A stretch of DNA of 64,000 bases, taken from the NCBI GenBank assembly GCA_005281725.1, contig SSBO01000004.1, positions 1,674,001 through 1,738,000 of the forward strand, given 5' to 3'. Positions within the stretch are counted from its first letter, which is position 1, and each line of letters starts with the position of its first letter. The DNA is from Wuchereria bancrofti (lineage: Eukaryota; Nematoda; Chromadorea; Rhabditida; Onchocercidae). Position numbers and translations under genes: made by a program. Shown here one piece after another: positions 25,383 to 41,032 of the stretch. Below the pieces are notes generated by a model that ran no database searches, was not told the origin of the DNA, and was given only the letters and a program-made list of their open reading frames with translations.

Positions 25383-27746
25383 AAAAAACAATGGAAGAAA
25401 AGCTTGTTTTTGATTTCTTCTCTTTAATTACAAGTAAAATCTGATAGAAGGGTAGTAAATGGAGTAGTGATATCAATTTCTGATTATATCAGTAAAATAA
25501 TTTACTTCATTCCTTTCTTAATTTCTTTGACTAAAACAGTTGTTTCTGTGTTTATCTTCCCATATTGTTCCAAATGTCAATAACTAGGATATTTTAGTAA
25601 TTATTCCATCAAAATCTGCCCTTCAGGAACAGCAATTTTTTCTTTCTTTTTCCTCTGTTTGACTTGTTCCTTTTTTCTATTTATTCGCGGAAATTTTTAC
25701 TGTGGGTGTAATAACTGAGCGGATGTGAATATGACAATTGAATTATAAAATTATTCTGTGTATTTTCACTAACAATTTTGCAAAGGAACTTAAATTTGAA
25801 TTTCGGTCCAAGATTAAACTTCAAATTGCAAAATTAATGTTTATATAAAAGAATTTTTCTTAGCAAACAGAAAGTTTGTTACTAAATAATAAAGTATTTC
25901 GTCTGTGTATAATATATGGAATATGGAATTCTAAATATGGAATTTTCTTTTAGTCGACTATAATAATAAAGAATTCGCAACTTCCTCGAAAAATGAAATC
26001 TTAATTACCGTCGGTCAAATAATCTGCAATTAGAAAAAATATGGCTATCGTTTTAGTGTGAACATTTATTCTTTTCGTGGATTTTTTGGTTTTCGTGTTT
26101 CAAACAAACTTTAAATGCACTCAACTGTTTACTTGTTATGGAAAGAAAATAGTCTTCTAAAACGATCGCAAATTTTGAAAGTAATGCAAAAGTTAAGGTT
26201 CATCGAAAGCCTTACATTATATTGTACCTTCTAAAGTATATGGCTGTATGTTCCGTCGTGTAAAAGCTTTAGTGAATCTTTTAAAAGTGGTGTCGAAAAG
26301 TTACTTTATTAAGATGCAAATATTCCATCTTTATCTGATGCAAGCAAAGAGACAGGTTTTGTTATTTTGCCAGCTGTAAAATTATTTGCCTACTAATTAG
26401 AGAAACTTGTACAATTTGTTCAATTAATATTCAAGAAACATAAGTAACGAAGTGCTTACTGTATAAATTAAAAAGAGGAAGTTTTAGGTCCAGAAGAGAA
26501 TTTTTATTGCAAATAATTGTAAAGATTTAGGATTAGGTGTGAAATTCTTGTAGGTAACTTTTATTGTCATGAAAATGAGAAGCTGAATGAGAATTATTGC
26601 TTTTTATACATGAGTTTCAAATGTTAGTAAAAACTGACAAAGATTTATGAATCAATTTCAGTCAATGGTCTCCAGTTATTTGTCTCAAAATCTTTCGCAC
26701 ATGAAATAAGCTTGAATACTCCAATGTTGTATTCGTCAGAGTTATAATTTTTGACCGTGGAAATTGATTTTTGATTTCGAAAATTGGGTTGAGAATTCCT
26801 GTAAATATAATCAAGGTAAAAATACTACGACATTATTGGTACTTACTATGATAATTGTTATAGTGCTTACAACGTCTAATAAATCACGTATTTTATTTCA
26901 AAAACAAAAAAACAGAAGAAGGAATTTTCAATTCATTTGATTTTGTCTTAAAGAGCAAATAGTTAAATAATCGAATCAAATCAACTTTCTTTGCAATATT
27001 TGTAAAAACGGGAAATTTTTTTTTTAAGCAAATTTGTTTTTCAATACTTAGTTGCTTTCATAGAGTTTTCGCATTATTTTGATGCTTTGAAAATTTTTAT
27101 CAAAATTCTAATGCAAGTTTCGGAAGCTTACTTTTGTATGTTAACAACAAAAAAGTTATTTAGCTTTAAGTGGGCATTTCTGTTCGAGTGATTATATTAA
27201 AACGAATCACTGTTGATATTTATTTTTTCTTTTTCTACTTCAAGCATTACCTAATCAAACCTGTTAAGGTACACACCTAGACTGATAGTTGTTGTATTAA
27301 CTGTTTCGTTGTTGTTTTCATTTGCAACGAGCTGTTTACATTTAGACGGGTTTTTACAATGCATTAACAGCTTGGTAAACAAGCAAGATGATTCGAATGT
27401 CAATATCGCTACGCTGATGAACACTTACAACACAGCGTTCGTTGTACAGACACAATTCATATTCACACATTCACTGCAAAAAAAAGAAAAAACAAAATTG
27501 GGAAGAATTTTTTTTTGTTTCGAGATGTGATGTGTCAATAAATGGAATCGAACTCACCTGTTCCTGTCTCTTTCCCTTTTAATAACCAAAACAAGTGTTA
27601 AAGCTTCCGCTCATCCATACTGTTCAATGAAAAGCACAAATTGTCTGTCTATCTGTCATTAACATTCTATTCACATACTAATCGATTAAATTATGATAAA
27701 AAATAAAAACAAAACACGTACGTGTCTCCAATTCCACTATGTGTGA
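25383..27746. other. Intergenic AT-rich DNA
   Basis: I see no supported gene. A minus-strand stretch near 27420-27480 has an acceptor (TTTTTTTGCAG) followed by a short Cys-containing frame (ECVNMNCVCTTNAV), but it closes at once and was not annotated. Confidence 0.35.
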
Positions 27747-27789
27747 TTAGGAGAATCTCAAAATTGCGTCATAAGGGGTTAAAACAAGC

Positions 27790-28435
27790 TCAGAATAGTT
27801 TGAAAAGTACATACTAAAGGTTATGTCATTCACTGACAGCTTTGAAACATTAGGAACAGATTCCGAGAAATATCTTGGTGATTTGATATGAGATATGTGA
27901 TAACGATGCGAATATAGCATACGACGTAGTTTTAAATAATCGTTATGCAAATTTTAGGGAAGGACGTGTGACTCAAATTGGAAAAAGAAGGAAAAACACA
28001 GACAGATGGATGAGTTTATCTCTCGGTACAGGTCTCAGTGTTGATTTATGTGAATAAAATCAGATTACTTGGTTGTTACTGATAATTGATCCAGGATATC
28101 TAGGAAATATCATCCTAATTAGCAGACTTTGATGACTTTAGAACTTTGATGACTTTAGAGGCTGATTGGATTATAGGGAATGGACAGATTTTACAGGTAA
28201 GGAAGTGTCTCGGAATATGCTTGAGAACATGCAGTTCTCATAGGATAACTAATGTATTGATTATTTCGCTTATCATTTGTGCTCGTGACATATGACCATA
28301 TGCAAGGGCAGATAGCAGCAGTACGACGTTCATGCATAGTTCGATACCCATCAAGCATGTCCTAGCCATTAAGACTCGATACTTATCGGATATGATTCTC
28401 TGCTTATCAGATGTAACTCTACTGGTAGCAGACAT
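27790..28435 (-). CDS. Candidate minus-strand exons with a hydrophobic segment
   Basis: An ATG on the minus strand at 28435 opens about 65 codons. They include LMARTCLMGIELCMNVVLLL and SALAYGHMSRAQMISEI, i.e. a possible membrane segment. Lower down, 27806-27950 is open and ends at a consensus donor GTATGT. The region is somewhat richer in G+C than its surroundings. I could not connect the two exons with matching phases and recognise no family. It would be divergent to the deubiquitinase gene that starts near 28.5 kb. Confidence 0.25.
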
Positions 28436-28500
28436 GGCTCTTGAATGTTAATTTTAATTAATCAAATGTATTGATTTTGTTAAGTTTAGCAGTGGCTCAG

Positions 28501-31500
28501 TTCAACATCAAATCACATGGTTTGGTATCTCACAAAATGGCCAGCATCGGTAGGAACTAATATTCATTTCTTTTAAACTTTCATTTCAAATTTGCAGAAT
28601 AAGAGACAAAATTGATAATGTAATTTATTTCAAGATAAGTGTGGAAAAAAATGAAATGCTGCTCACGGACAATTTACATCAGGGCTTTGTTGAGCTGTAT
28701 AACGATGGCGAAGCAAGCTCCCTGCGAATATTTTATTTGGAAAATGGAGAACGACGTCTGGAAAGGGTTTTTTTCTTCCTATTTACGATACCGTCTCAGT
28801 GTTTGTGTTTTAGTTCTTTCATTTAGACAGGGTTTATTCACCTCCGGTAAGAGGATAGTATAAAGACTGAATCCAAATGTACCATTATGCAGAAGAAATT
28901 AAAGGTTATAGTGATAGCGTTGATGTTGAAGACTTTATTGAGCAGTCATCGTTTAAATCATAAGTCCAGTTAATAATTTCAAGAAGATTTGGTTCCATTA
29001 TGTAAAAATTGTGTACGGATTCAGGAATGCACACAAATAAGCGACCTGGAACGAGCGGAAGATTGCAGTAGTTTGGTATTCCGAATTTGCAAACTTAAAT
29101 CGGGCATTGACTGCAACGAGCATGTATTAATAAAGCCTGAAAGATCTAAAGATTGTCACACGATTTATTACGCCTTTCGTTATCTCCAACAAAAACGCAC
29201 AGGTTGACTTTGAAGAATCGAGAAATGATTTTTTGTAAGAGTATAACCGGTAATCGATTAGTAGCATTCGATACAGTCCTCATGTATTTTTTATTTGTTT
29301 GAAGTCAGACGAATCCCGTTCAGGTGGATAAAAATATTGTGGAAATTCTTTGTAGTTAAATTTGGTTTTGGACACCGGGAGATTGCTATTATACGTCACT
29401 TCCCAATAAATCTTTCGTAATCCTTTCCCATTTTTTGATGAAACAAAATCGGCGATTCAGCAACAATTAGTGGTTCAGAAACGAACATTGGTCAAGCAAT
29501 TGTCAACATTCCAACAGATAAGTGTAACACATCAGGCTTGTATCGCCAGGTATGCTTTTCCTTAGTACTGTTAATGCCAAATTGTTCACAAAAGTTGGCT
29601 TGTATGATCTGCAGGATCATGTACTTTTGAAGCACATTGGCTCTCTAAACGAATAATATCGTTTTAGTGTTTGTAAAATTGCGAAATGTTCTCATAACCA
29701 CTATTATTTTTAATTTTTCGACTTCTTTGTAGAGACCTGATAGAGTGGAACAATAACGAGAACAATAACAAGGTCATCCCACAACGTATGAAAAACTGGA
29801 ATCAGAAAAGAAAACTAACCACATCTACTGATATTTATCTCCATTCTTCCAATAAAAGATTTACTCATAAATCTCAGAAAAAAGTCAGAAATATTTTGCT
29901 AAGTCCTCTTATCAAGCAACACTCTGATGAATCCTTAAAAGAAGAAAACAGAATATCGGGAATAAACGGAGTAATTACAAAAAGCAATAATTCGAAGAAG
30001 GAAATTACCAGTTTGGATGATGCTTTTTTGTGCACCCGTAGAAGACAGTTTGCATCTCATCTCTCAACAAGTTTCGAACGGTTATCGGCAGGAACAGATA
30101 CAGTTTCACCGAAAAGGTAATAACTGAAACAGTTGTGCAACATATGGATGTTGCGAATTTTCGTAGCAAAATAAGTCACAGTAAGAGCGGATTCGGTTTG
30201 TACTGATAATAGACAAATAAATAGGGACTGAAAAGTTGGGGTTTAATCGAAAACTGAAATAAAAATCCTTTCAGGCCTGAAGTAGATTCGATAACTCAAC
30301 ATTGAAATCCTTATTTGAAATGTTAACTTCAGGTTATTGCAGTGTAAATGAGTTTGAAAAATATTTTGCAGAAGAAAACGGCAATGGGCTTAAATTGTCG
30401 TTTATCTGTTCTGCACTCAATCACATTACCTTCCAATGTATGCATCCTTCTAGATTTCTGAATCTTGGAAATTCATGTTATGTGAATGCTTTATTACAAG
30501 GATTGTTTCACATTGAGGCCTTTAATGATATGTTAAACGTCGTGCCAGAATCATCACAAGGCACCTTTCTGAGGTTTTTTTTTTTTTTTTTTTTTGAACT
30601 ATACTACTGTTTATTTTTCCATAAAATTAGCTTTTACTACTTATTAGAAAGTGAAGATGGAAGTAACCCTGCAATGTAGAAGATTGCGAAAGATCATGTG
30701 GTCCAGACTGCTGACAAAAGCTGTTTTCAGTGAAGTCGATTTATATTCTTTAAAATATCTTGTGTTGTATTTCATGATACGATGCGAACACATTCCTAAT
30801 GTCATTTTTTCAGCGTTTTAAGAGCACTTCGAAAAAATTGCCGAAAATCACCCAGTGCAAAGCAGCGGTGTTTGCTGGGAAATGTTTTTAAATTTCTAGA
30901 CGACGAGCGATTTGAAATGAGTGGACAGGAGGGAGCGTATTCGATTTTTGATTTTCATATTCAAATTATAGTTTTTTGCATGCTAAGTTCTGGCAAAAGG
31001 GAGGAAAGATGAAGAAAAAGGTCAGAGAGGAAGGTCACTTTTTTGGCATTGTGCAGTCAATAATGTTCGAGTTTATAACAGTGATTACAGGATGCGCAAG
31101 AATTTTTAACCATTGTATTGGATAAAATTGACTCCGAACTAGAATCATTTGCAATCAGTACAGATACCGAATCAATAATATCTCTTTCGTCAATTTTTGG
31201 TTTCGAATTGAAACATGAACTTACTTGCAATAAGTTAGTGTTTCCATTAACATAGCGTTTGCTTGTGAAATGTAAGTGAGCATTTTTCTAATTATAAAAG
31301 TTTGAAGTTTCTACATGATATGACTATACATATAAGAAACGTCAATTGCTTTCCCTTATTTTCTGATTCCACTAGCCTTACCTACTAATATCTAATAGGG
31401 GACGGTGCAATTTTATATGTAAAGGCTTAATTTAGGAGACTTAATGAAACTGACATTTACAATGGAATTAAAGCAGTTTGTAAAGGCGTTTTTTGGATAT

Positions 31501-34500
31501 GAGTCGTCAGACTTCCTGAGTTTCATAGCCACTGAAGTTTGATAAGAATCTTTCATTTCAAGTTTCTTATCATCTCCTCTTCTTAAATAAAATCAATATA
31601 ATTCTCATAATCTGACTTAAAAAGCTAGATTGTAGGATAATGATGGTATAATTCTTGCAGATGTGGTATCGAACAAGTGATGTGTGAAAAGGGACTGTTT
31701 CTGCCTATACAAATCGTGAATGAAGTGTAGGTTTGGTTGTTGGACGAAAATCTCTCTACTTATCTCATTCAAATTCTTTCACAAAATCTTTCTAAATAGT
31801 TTATAGTTTCAAGCAACAACACCAAACTTTTTTCAACAAATTTTACAGTAACAGTGACACACCTTCACTACAAGTATTGTTAGAGAATTGTTTAAAAAGT
31901 GAATTGGTTGAACATATCTGTCTTCAATGCAATGAGAAATACGCTACCATGAGTCATGAATTTCTTAATTTTTCGAAGTAAGTTTTGTATTTAAATATTT
32001 TACCAATGCGGAATACTTTGAGCGCAGTCTTATCAATTTAAAGTGTGGAAGTGCCTTAATTTCGTGTGGAATTATTATTCTTCAAAAAGTAATACTGTCT
32101 GGTAATCAGAGATTTGCCGTGGTGTAACATACATTGTCTCAGCCGTTTTAAAAGATTAAAAGTTTATAGGGTTCATTAACATTCGAGTGCTGAACTTTTT
32201 TCAGTACATCGTATTTATATGCTTATTAAGCATGTTAAAGGTGGTACATTTTAGGTGCCTGATCATCTTTCTGAAGCGTTATGATTTCAAGCATTCAACA
32301 TCAAGAGCAAGACAAAGAAAATTGAAAGATGCAGTGAAGCTTTCAAAGTGCATTCGTTTAATTTCTTATAACAGAGAATGTTATGAACCTAAAAATTGTT
32401 TTAGCAGCCTTTTTCCTATCAGCAATAATATTAGCGGTGATGAAGTGTCTTTTGTTTTGGAAACGCCTCCGAATTATGTAGCTCCAAGTGATTCTAGTAA
32501 TTCAGAAAATGTAAGTCTTTTGTTGGTTTCACATTCCTTTTAATTTGAATACTCTTTACTAAAGATATTGAAGTTATTTTGTAACACCATAATTTTTCAT
32601 TATAAGTGATGATGTGATTTACTTAAAAAATAGGAATTTTTTGACATGGTTTTCACTGATTCTGAGGGATTATTTAAATATTTAAGTTATTTTTTAAATC
32701 CTCTTCGCAAACCTTTACATGGAAATACTGAAACACTTTGAAAACTTATAACAGGATCGTTTTAGATAAGAGAGGATCTTAAAAGAGCCGTATCAAAAGC
32801 CGTTCAAGAAATTAAAGATTGTGATGGTGAAAAATTAGCGGGGAAATTAGAGCAGTCCACGAAATCCTCAGTAGTTGCAGATGATTCGAATGTTGACGAA
32901 GTTTTCCATCTGTTTTTTTTTCTTTTTTTTAGTAGTTTTGCTTAACTCAATTTCTGTTTTATTGACGTAGGGTGTGAAAGATCTTTCTCCCTTCTTTATT
33001 AAAATTATCAGTACGCAATTTTTTTTTAATAGATTATTTTGCAAATCGAAATATTTCTCTCTTTCTGACCTTTTTTAGAGACTGGACTATTTAACGTTAT
33101 TCTGCTTACCGCGACCCGATTTTTGTGAACGCTGTTGTGCGGAATTAAATATTCGCTACCGTTTTTCAGCAGTTCGGTACCGATTTTCGGGTTTTTTGGG
33201 TAGCTTTATAAAGTTCTTAACAAAAGTCAAATCATCACGGCTTCTCAAAAGAATCATTGATTGCAGTTTTGTAGAAGTGAATATGGTGACTGGCGAGAGA
33301 AGAAACCTCTTTTCCAGAAAAGTGTACCTTCAAAGATTGCACCTGTTGTAGCAGATGGAAACTGTCTCTTTCGTTCCATAGCGCTTTACTTGTCAGGAAG
33401 TGATGAGGAGCACTTGATCGTTAGGGAAAATGTAATTGACCTTGTTTTCTATCTAAATAATGTTTGTAAATTAAGCATAAATAGTCCAGTCATCACATTT
33501 TCAAGGTAGTGAAATTTGAAGAGAAGTATGACGATCTACTTCGAGAAGTGAACCACTTTTCGCTGGTTAAATGGGAGGAACATATCAAGAAAATGACAAA
33601 TGATGGCGAATGGGCGACAGAAATCGAAATTCTTGCCCTTGCCGCTTTATTAGATGTTGAAATTTGGACATTTTTTAACAGCAGATGGCTTCGGTATAGA
33701 CCGTTATATACGGTTGGAAAGGATGGCAAATCTCATAGTAACTTCCTTTGTCTTTCTTATTCTCTTTTTCTCATGAAAACTTGCAGAAATATAAGTTTTA
33801 CTGGACATCTCTGTTTAATAACATATTAGTGTTTAATGAAGTTTTCCAATGACAAATCGTCCATCTATAAAATTTAAAAGTCTTCAAAATACCCATAACA
33901 AACGTCTATTTATAGTGGTTTTACCACGACAGTTTAAAGGTTGCTTTAATTAAAGTTTATATTTATTGTCAAAATCAATTCAAAATCAGAATTTTTTTTA
34001 ACTTTTACTTCTATCCTTATAGAATTGCCGATTCAAAAGTATGATAATAGCAGAAAGAATGCCATTTTTCTCATTAATGAAAATTTTCATTACAAACCAG
34101 TTCTTGACATTATCTCGGTACGTTTGTTGACTTGAATGCTGACGCTGTTATTCAGATCCAAACAATTTTTTTTACTTTAAACATTTTTCGAAGAAAGCTT
34201 CGTTAGTTTATATGTTTATATGAGCTGTTATTTAGTGTATTCCATTTTTGAGGGAATCTTACATACTTCTTTTGTAGAATGGTGCGATATGTGATTATAA
34301 TCTTGCTGCAGTTATCAGTCATAAGGGAATTGGTCCAAGTAAAGGTCAGTGTTCACTTTATAACTGACGACGTTTGTCACTCTACCGAACAATGCTTTGT
34401 TTAAGAAATGGACCAGTCTGTTAGATGCTTTTTAAAAATCCTCACTTGAAATTTGAATTCGGTCATTTAACTCTCACTAAACAGAAGTCAAATATATATA

Positions 34501-34771
34501 TGAACGAAAATTCAGGACATTATGTATGCGATGTGAGAAGCCTAAACAGCAATATTTGGATGCATTTCGATGATAGTCACATTGAAGAAAGAACGGAAGC
34601 GGAAGTCATTTCTGAATGCAACAAAGATGGCTATATATTCTTTTATGTTGCTGGTAACTTTCCCTTCAAATTTTTTGTTTTTCAAAACATTTTAAAATTC
34701 CAAATAATTTTTTGCTTTCGAAACTCTTCCTTGCTGTTTCTATTCTCATAACCAGCATTTCAGAAAACTGA
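28501..34771 (+). CDS. USP-type deubiquitinase with an inserted OTU protease domain
   Basis: A predicted cysteine protease that removes ubiquitin, with two catalytic folds in one chain. N-terminal exons: 28501-28549, 28598-28766 and 28987-29202 (Cys-rich), then 29461-29549 and 29733-30116; their exact joins are partly uncertain. The USP core is 30283-30573 (Cys box NLGNSCYVNALLQ), 30814-30928, 31091-31233 (QDAQEFL), 31661-31726 and 31849-31977 (zinc ribbon CNKCG and CLQC), 32255-32510 (LKRY) and 32766-32900. The OTU insert is 33267-33431 (DGNCLFRS), 33506-33737 and 34023-34117 (FHYKPV). The USP then resumes in 34278-34344 (YNLAAVISHKG), 34516-34653 (GHYVCDVR, WMHFDD) and 34764-34771 (TGA). 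Two linker exons, 32971-33010 and 33079-33095, are tentative. USP37-type enzymes also carry an insert at this point (UIMs), so it may belong to that group. One core intron has a GA donor. The N-terminus is not fixed. Confidence 0.8.
33267..34117 (+). other. OTU domain inside the USP catalytic domain
   Basis: Three exons (33267-33431, 33506-33737, 34023-34117) encode an OTU fold. They hold the nucleophile loop VADGNCLFRSIA with its Asp and Cys, the middle helices including WATEIEILALAALL, and the His strand FHYKPVLDI. Phases are 0, 1 and 0. The flanking exons encode the USP zinc-ribbon/LKRY part upstream and the USP His box downstream. All the residues expected for an active OTU triad appear present. 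Confidence 0.8.
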
Positions 34772-35131
34772 GCAGAATTTTTAATGAAAAAATGGATTTT
34801 ATTGCGAAATACTCAATAGATCACAACATAATTGATATTGATCTGCTGCACATCACTTGATTATGATAAATGGTGGTGAAAATTTTCGTTCGTTTCGCTC
34901 ATCTTGTTTAATGAATACGGGTGGCGATATAGCTAAAGAACTTAAAGTTCAGTTCCGACATGAATTATGAGTGATTATGTATATGTTTGGATATTTATGT
35001 GAAATGAAAATTATGTTGGATTAAATCAAAGACGACTATGAGTGATCACAAATATATTATATAAAATCAAACATTTAAGCTAACCGGCAGCACTTGTCTA
35101 GATTGCATATTGCCTTAAGGCTCTCCTTGCT

Positions 35132-35425
35132 TCAACACTGCTTCAGTAACTGCGTCTGTAATTCCCCAATCGAAATGACCCGCTGGTCATCAATGTCGCC
35201 CTCAGTTTGCACTAATTTATACAGCAATTAACATATATTATTTTCTCCTTGCTCTCAACAAAAAGTATTTGTTGCGTCCTGATCATGCTCTCGTGTTTGT
35301 CGTCGAATCTTGCTAGTTTTACCACTGGAACTGTCATCATTCCGGAATTGTGACAACCCTGCAATTGCTGTTGTCCCCATGGAAACTGAATTTAACGAAC
35401 TGTTTCCGAACCCTCGATGTGGCAT
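35132..35425 (-). CDS. Small unrecognised two-exon gene
   Basis: Exon 1 (35425 down to 35260) starts at an ATG and encodes 55 residues, from MPHRGFGNSSLNSVSMGTTA to DQDATNTF. Exon 2 (35211 down to 35132) follows an ATTAG acceptor and ends EGDIDDQRVISIGELQTQLL plus four residues before TGA. Phases match (1 nt + 2 nt) with a GTTGAG donor, giving about 81 residues. The exons are clearly richer in G+C than the AT-rich flanks. The protein is hydrophilic and Ser/Arg-rich, with a short amphipathic C-terminal helix, and has no signal peptide. It converges on the USP-OTU gene and is divergent to ASNA1, 0.6 kb away. An upstream exon cannot be excluded. Confidence 0.45.
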
Positions 35426-36011
35426 AGTGAAAAAATCACGGTCTCGTGGTTTTTGTAATGATTATGGGGCACAGCACTGCTAGATTACTGGTTGGTGAAC
35501 GGAAGTGTTTGTATGTGCGTGTGTGTGTATGTGGCGTGTATGCTTGTGATGATTAGTAGGGTCAGGTAGTAGCCATTCACACAGTTAACGAGTTTTCCTG
35601 ATTTTGTTCATGAAAATGATGGCGATGGGGTATTTTATTCACTTAGCAAAAGAGTATGTCAGGATACTGATTAAGGCGCAGTAGGGGAATTTGAAAGATT
35701 TGCTCTTCAATTTTAAGTGATACTTAACTGAGGAAGACTAATAGATGGAACATTTAACATCGTTTTCACACTTATGCAATAGTTTTTCGACCGAATGAAG
35801 AAAAGAAAAAGTGATAAAAGAATTCTAGTACAAGATTATTTTATAAGTTGGAATAGAATGAGCAAGAGACCCAAACCAAACATAAAGCCATGAATTCGTC
35901 CATCTTCGAAAACACTGTTGTGCGAAATTGAGACGCTAAATTAATCAGCCAATGAAATTTAATTCAGTTATTAAGATGGAGTAAGCCTTCGATGTTCAGG
36001 TTTAGACTATG

Positions 36012-38624
<2,613 letters not shown>

Positions 38625-38919
38625 AATCTCTTATAAATTGTTTTGTTTGTAAATTTATTTATTCCTATGCGTATTGATTGACCTTGAATTCATAAGAACT
38701 ATCGTCCGTACTAGTTTTTAAGCTGCAAATTTTGTTCGAAAGTTTTTGTTGTCTTACTGAGATTTTTTTCGGAAAGAAATTTCCTCTTCAGTTTAAACAT
38801 AACCTTTTATTTTTGATGCTTTTACAGTTAAAAGAACTGAATATCTAATAATAGAATTAATTCCTGAACACCATTACCGATGAGTCAGCGGAAAACAAAA
38901 AGATATTTTTAAGAATTTT

Positions 38920-41032
38920 TTAGTAACCAGGCGGCTTTGGACAATGTCGGCAATCTCCACTTTCGCCTATTCTACCTCGCGCTCCTGGTGGTCCAATGGT
39001 TCCTGATGTTCCAGGCTTACCTCCTAAACCCGGAGTGCCACGCGGACCAATCGGTCCATCTGATGACTTTCCACTGCGACCTGGTTTACCTCGCCGTCCG
39101 TAACCTCCTGATGGGCCACTTCTCCCTTCGAAGCCGCATCCTTGAGATGTCCCTACTTTGATTAAGTTACCCGGTTTGCCATATGCACCTTTAGGGCCAA
39201 TTTTCCCCATATCACCGACTGGACCTTTCGCCCCTTGCAGGCCTATTCGTCCATCTTCGCCATCTGTACCGTTTTTGCCTGATGCTCCTTTTGGTCCTTT
39301 AAATCCCTTGAAACCGGGCATCCCTGGTACTCCACGTGGTCCTTGTGGACAGACGACACAACCACTCTCCTAAATGAACGAAGCCTTAATTTCTGTGCCT
39401 AAAAAAATTAGTATACTAATAAATTAAGACCGTTTCTGTAGCATTAGGACGATCTTATTTTATGCCGAATACGATTATATGAATTGTAGCATATTTAGCA
39501 GATGTACGAGAATTTTGTGAGTTACTATTTCGTTGATCAGACTGGTCGCTATTCTATTTTAATTCAGTACCGAAAATGGAAGTTTTCAATGATTTTCATT
39601 CTACCTTTTCTATCGGAACAAATATTTTCGCATCTCGTCCGTTGTTACCATCTGCACCAGACATAGCATCGACACCAGGAGGACCATTATCACCCGGAGT
39701 TCCTGGTTGACCCACTGGTCCTTGTTGACACGAGCAAAAACTACGTGAAGACAACTTATGGTTTGCATTGAGAGGTAGCTGTGGATATTGATCTGAAAGT
39801 AAAGTAGAGAAGAAAATGAAAGAACATTTTGAAAATTGAGAGGTCATAGAATTCCAAAATGCGATATAAATTTATTACAAGCAATGGATATGTAAGGCTA
39901 TCTTTGAGTTTTACAATAAGATGGCTTCAAGGTGTGATTCTTGTTGCACTTTTCTATCATTTGTTGAGAAATAATAAACTGAAGATTGACTGTATTCTAA
40001 TATCGTCTTTGCAATGATTGAAATTCTTTCAGAAAAATATGAACATTAAGTTAGAAGGAAAAGTACCAAGGTACGATGAGGCAGAAGGTCCATTTGAATT
40101 GATCTCATAATTGCTATGTTGCCGTCTAATTCTGTCATTCGAGATGTCACTGGCTTCATTACTTAGCAATGAAAATTCTTTATTTATGTCCTTTGTTCGT
40201 GCCTGAAATTTAACCAGTTAAGAGTTCTCTAATTGTCGATAGCTAATTAAGTGATCGAGACTTCTATATTAACCGGATAATTGATCTATGAAAATATGTT
40301 TATCAGTGCCTTTTAGAAACTATGCATACAACACAGTTTTTCACGTTGAAATACAAAAGGATAAATTTCATTTGAGAGATTTTCCACTTCCAATGATTGC
40401 ACTAAAAATGTATAGGCACAATTACTAATATTTGCAAGATCCCATCAAATGACATTACATCTTTACATTAGTCACTTCAATGCAGATTCATGATATTTTG
40501 CCCTAAACTCGCCGTGCGGATAAATTGGACACTGTCGAAGCAACAATTTTAATCTTTTGGAAGAAAGTGTTGAAAAAGAAGGGAAATTTAAAATCCATTT
40601 AAAGGGCTTCAAATGAATGAGGAGAAGAGATGGGCGATGAGGAAAAACATCAAATAATATATTTGGAGACCAAAACTAATTTGGTCTTCAAATATTTAAG
40701 GTACTATAGAAATGGAAATTGAAAAATTGGGGGAAAATTAAAGGAATGGGAAAATTCTATTTCAATTAATCGCGTTTTTGGTGATTCAGGGAAGAATATT
40801 TTCGTCCGTATTTATTTAAAGCTGGGAAAGCAATTTAAAATAATGGAGTAAACTTCCTAACCTTACAGTACTCTATTTCACGGAATAGGTGACTTTGGAA
40901 GGTAGTAATAAATGAATACAGCATTGGTAAAGTAATAATAGAAGTGATTACAACAACAGTTGAAATGACCACAGCAAGAAAAGCAGACTGGCGAAGTTGA
41001 TGTTCCGGTGGGGAAGCTTTTCCAAACGTCAT
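38920..41032 (-). CDS. Nematode cuticle collagen
   Basis: A secreted structural collagen of the cuticle. Four minus-strand exons join in phase: 41032-40862, 40202-40067, 39792-39605 and 39369-38920 (stop 38922-38920). They give about 314 residues. Exon 1 is the N-terminal cuticle-collagen domain: a hydrophobic signal-anchor (FLAVVISTVVVITSIITLPM) ending REIEYCK. Exon 2 has RIRRQ, matching the basic furin-type processing site of homology box A. Exons 3-4 hold a Cys pair (CSCQQG), Gly-X-Y repeats with interruptions, another Cys pair (CVVC), and a terminal CRHCPKPPGY. This Cys/Gly-X-Y layout is typical of the family, but I do not assign a col number. Confidence 0.93.

Noticed and set aside
27420..27480. 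Minus-strand acceptor followed by a Cys-rich peptide (ECVNMNCVC)
   Set aside because: The next donor would define a 15-base intron and the frame otherwise closes after 15 codons.
35500..35545. GT-rich patch upstream of ASNA1 as a possible promoter element
   Set aside because: It is an imperfect dinucleotide repeat with no recognisable regulatory motif.
38937..39373. Plus-strand Pro-rich ORFs
   Set aside because: They are antisense shadows of the collagen Gly-X-Y exon.
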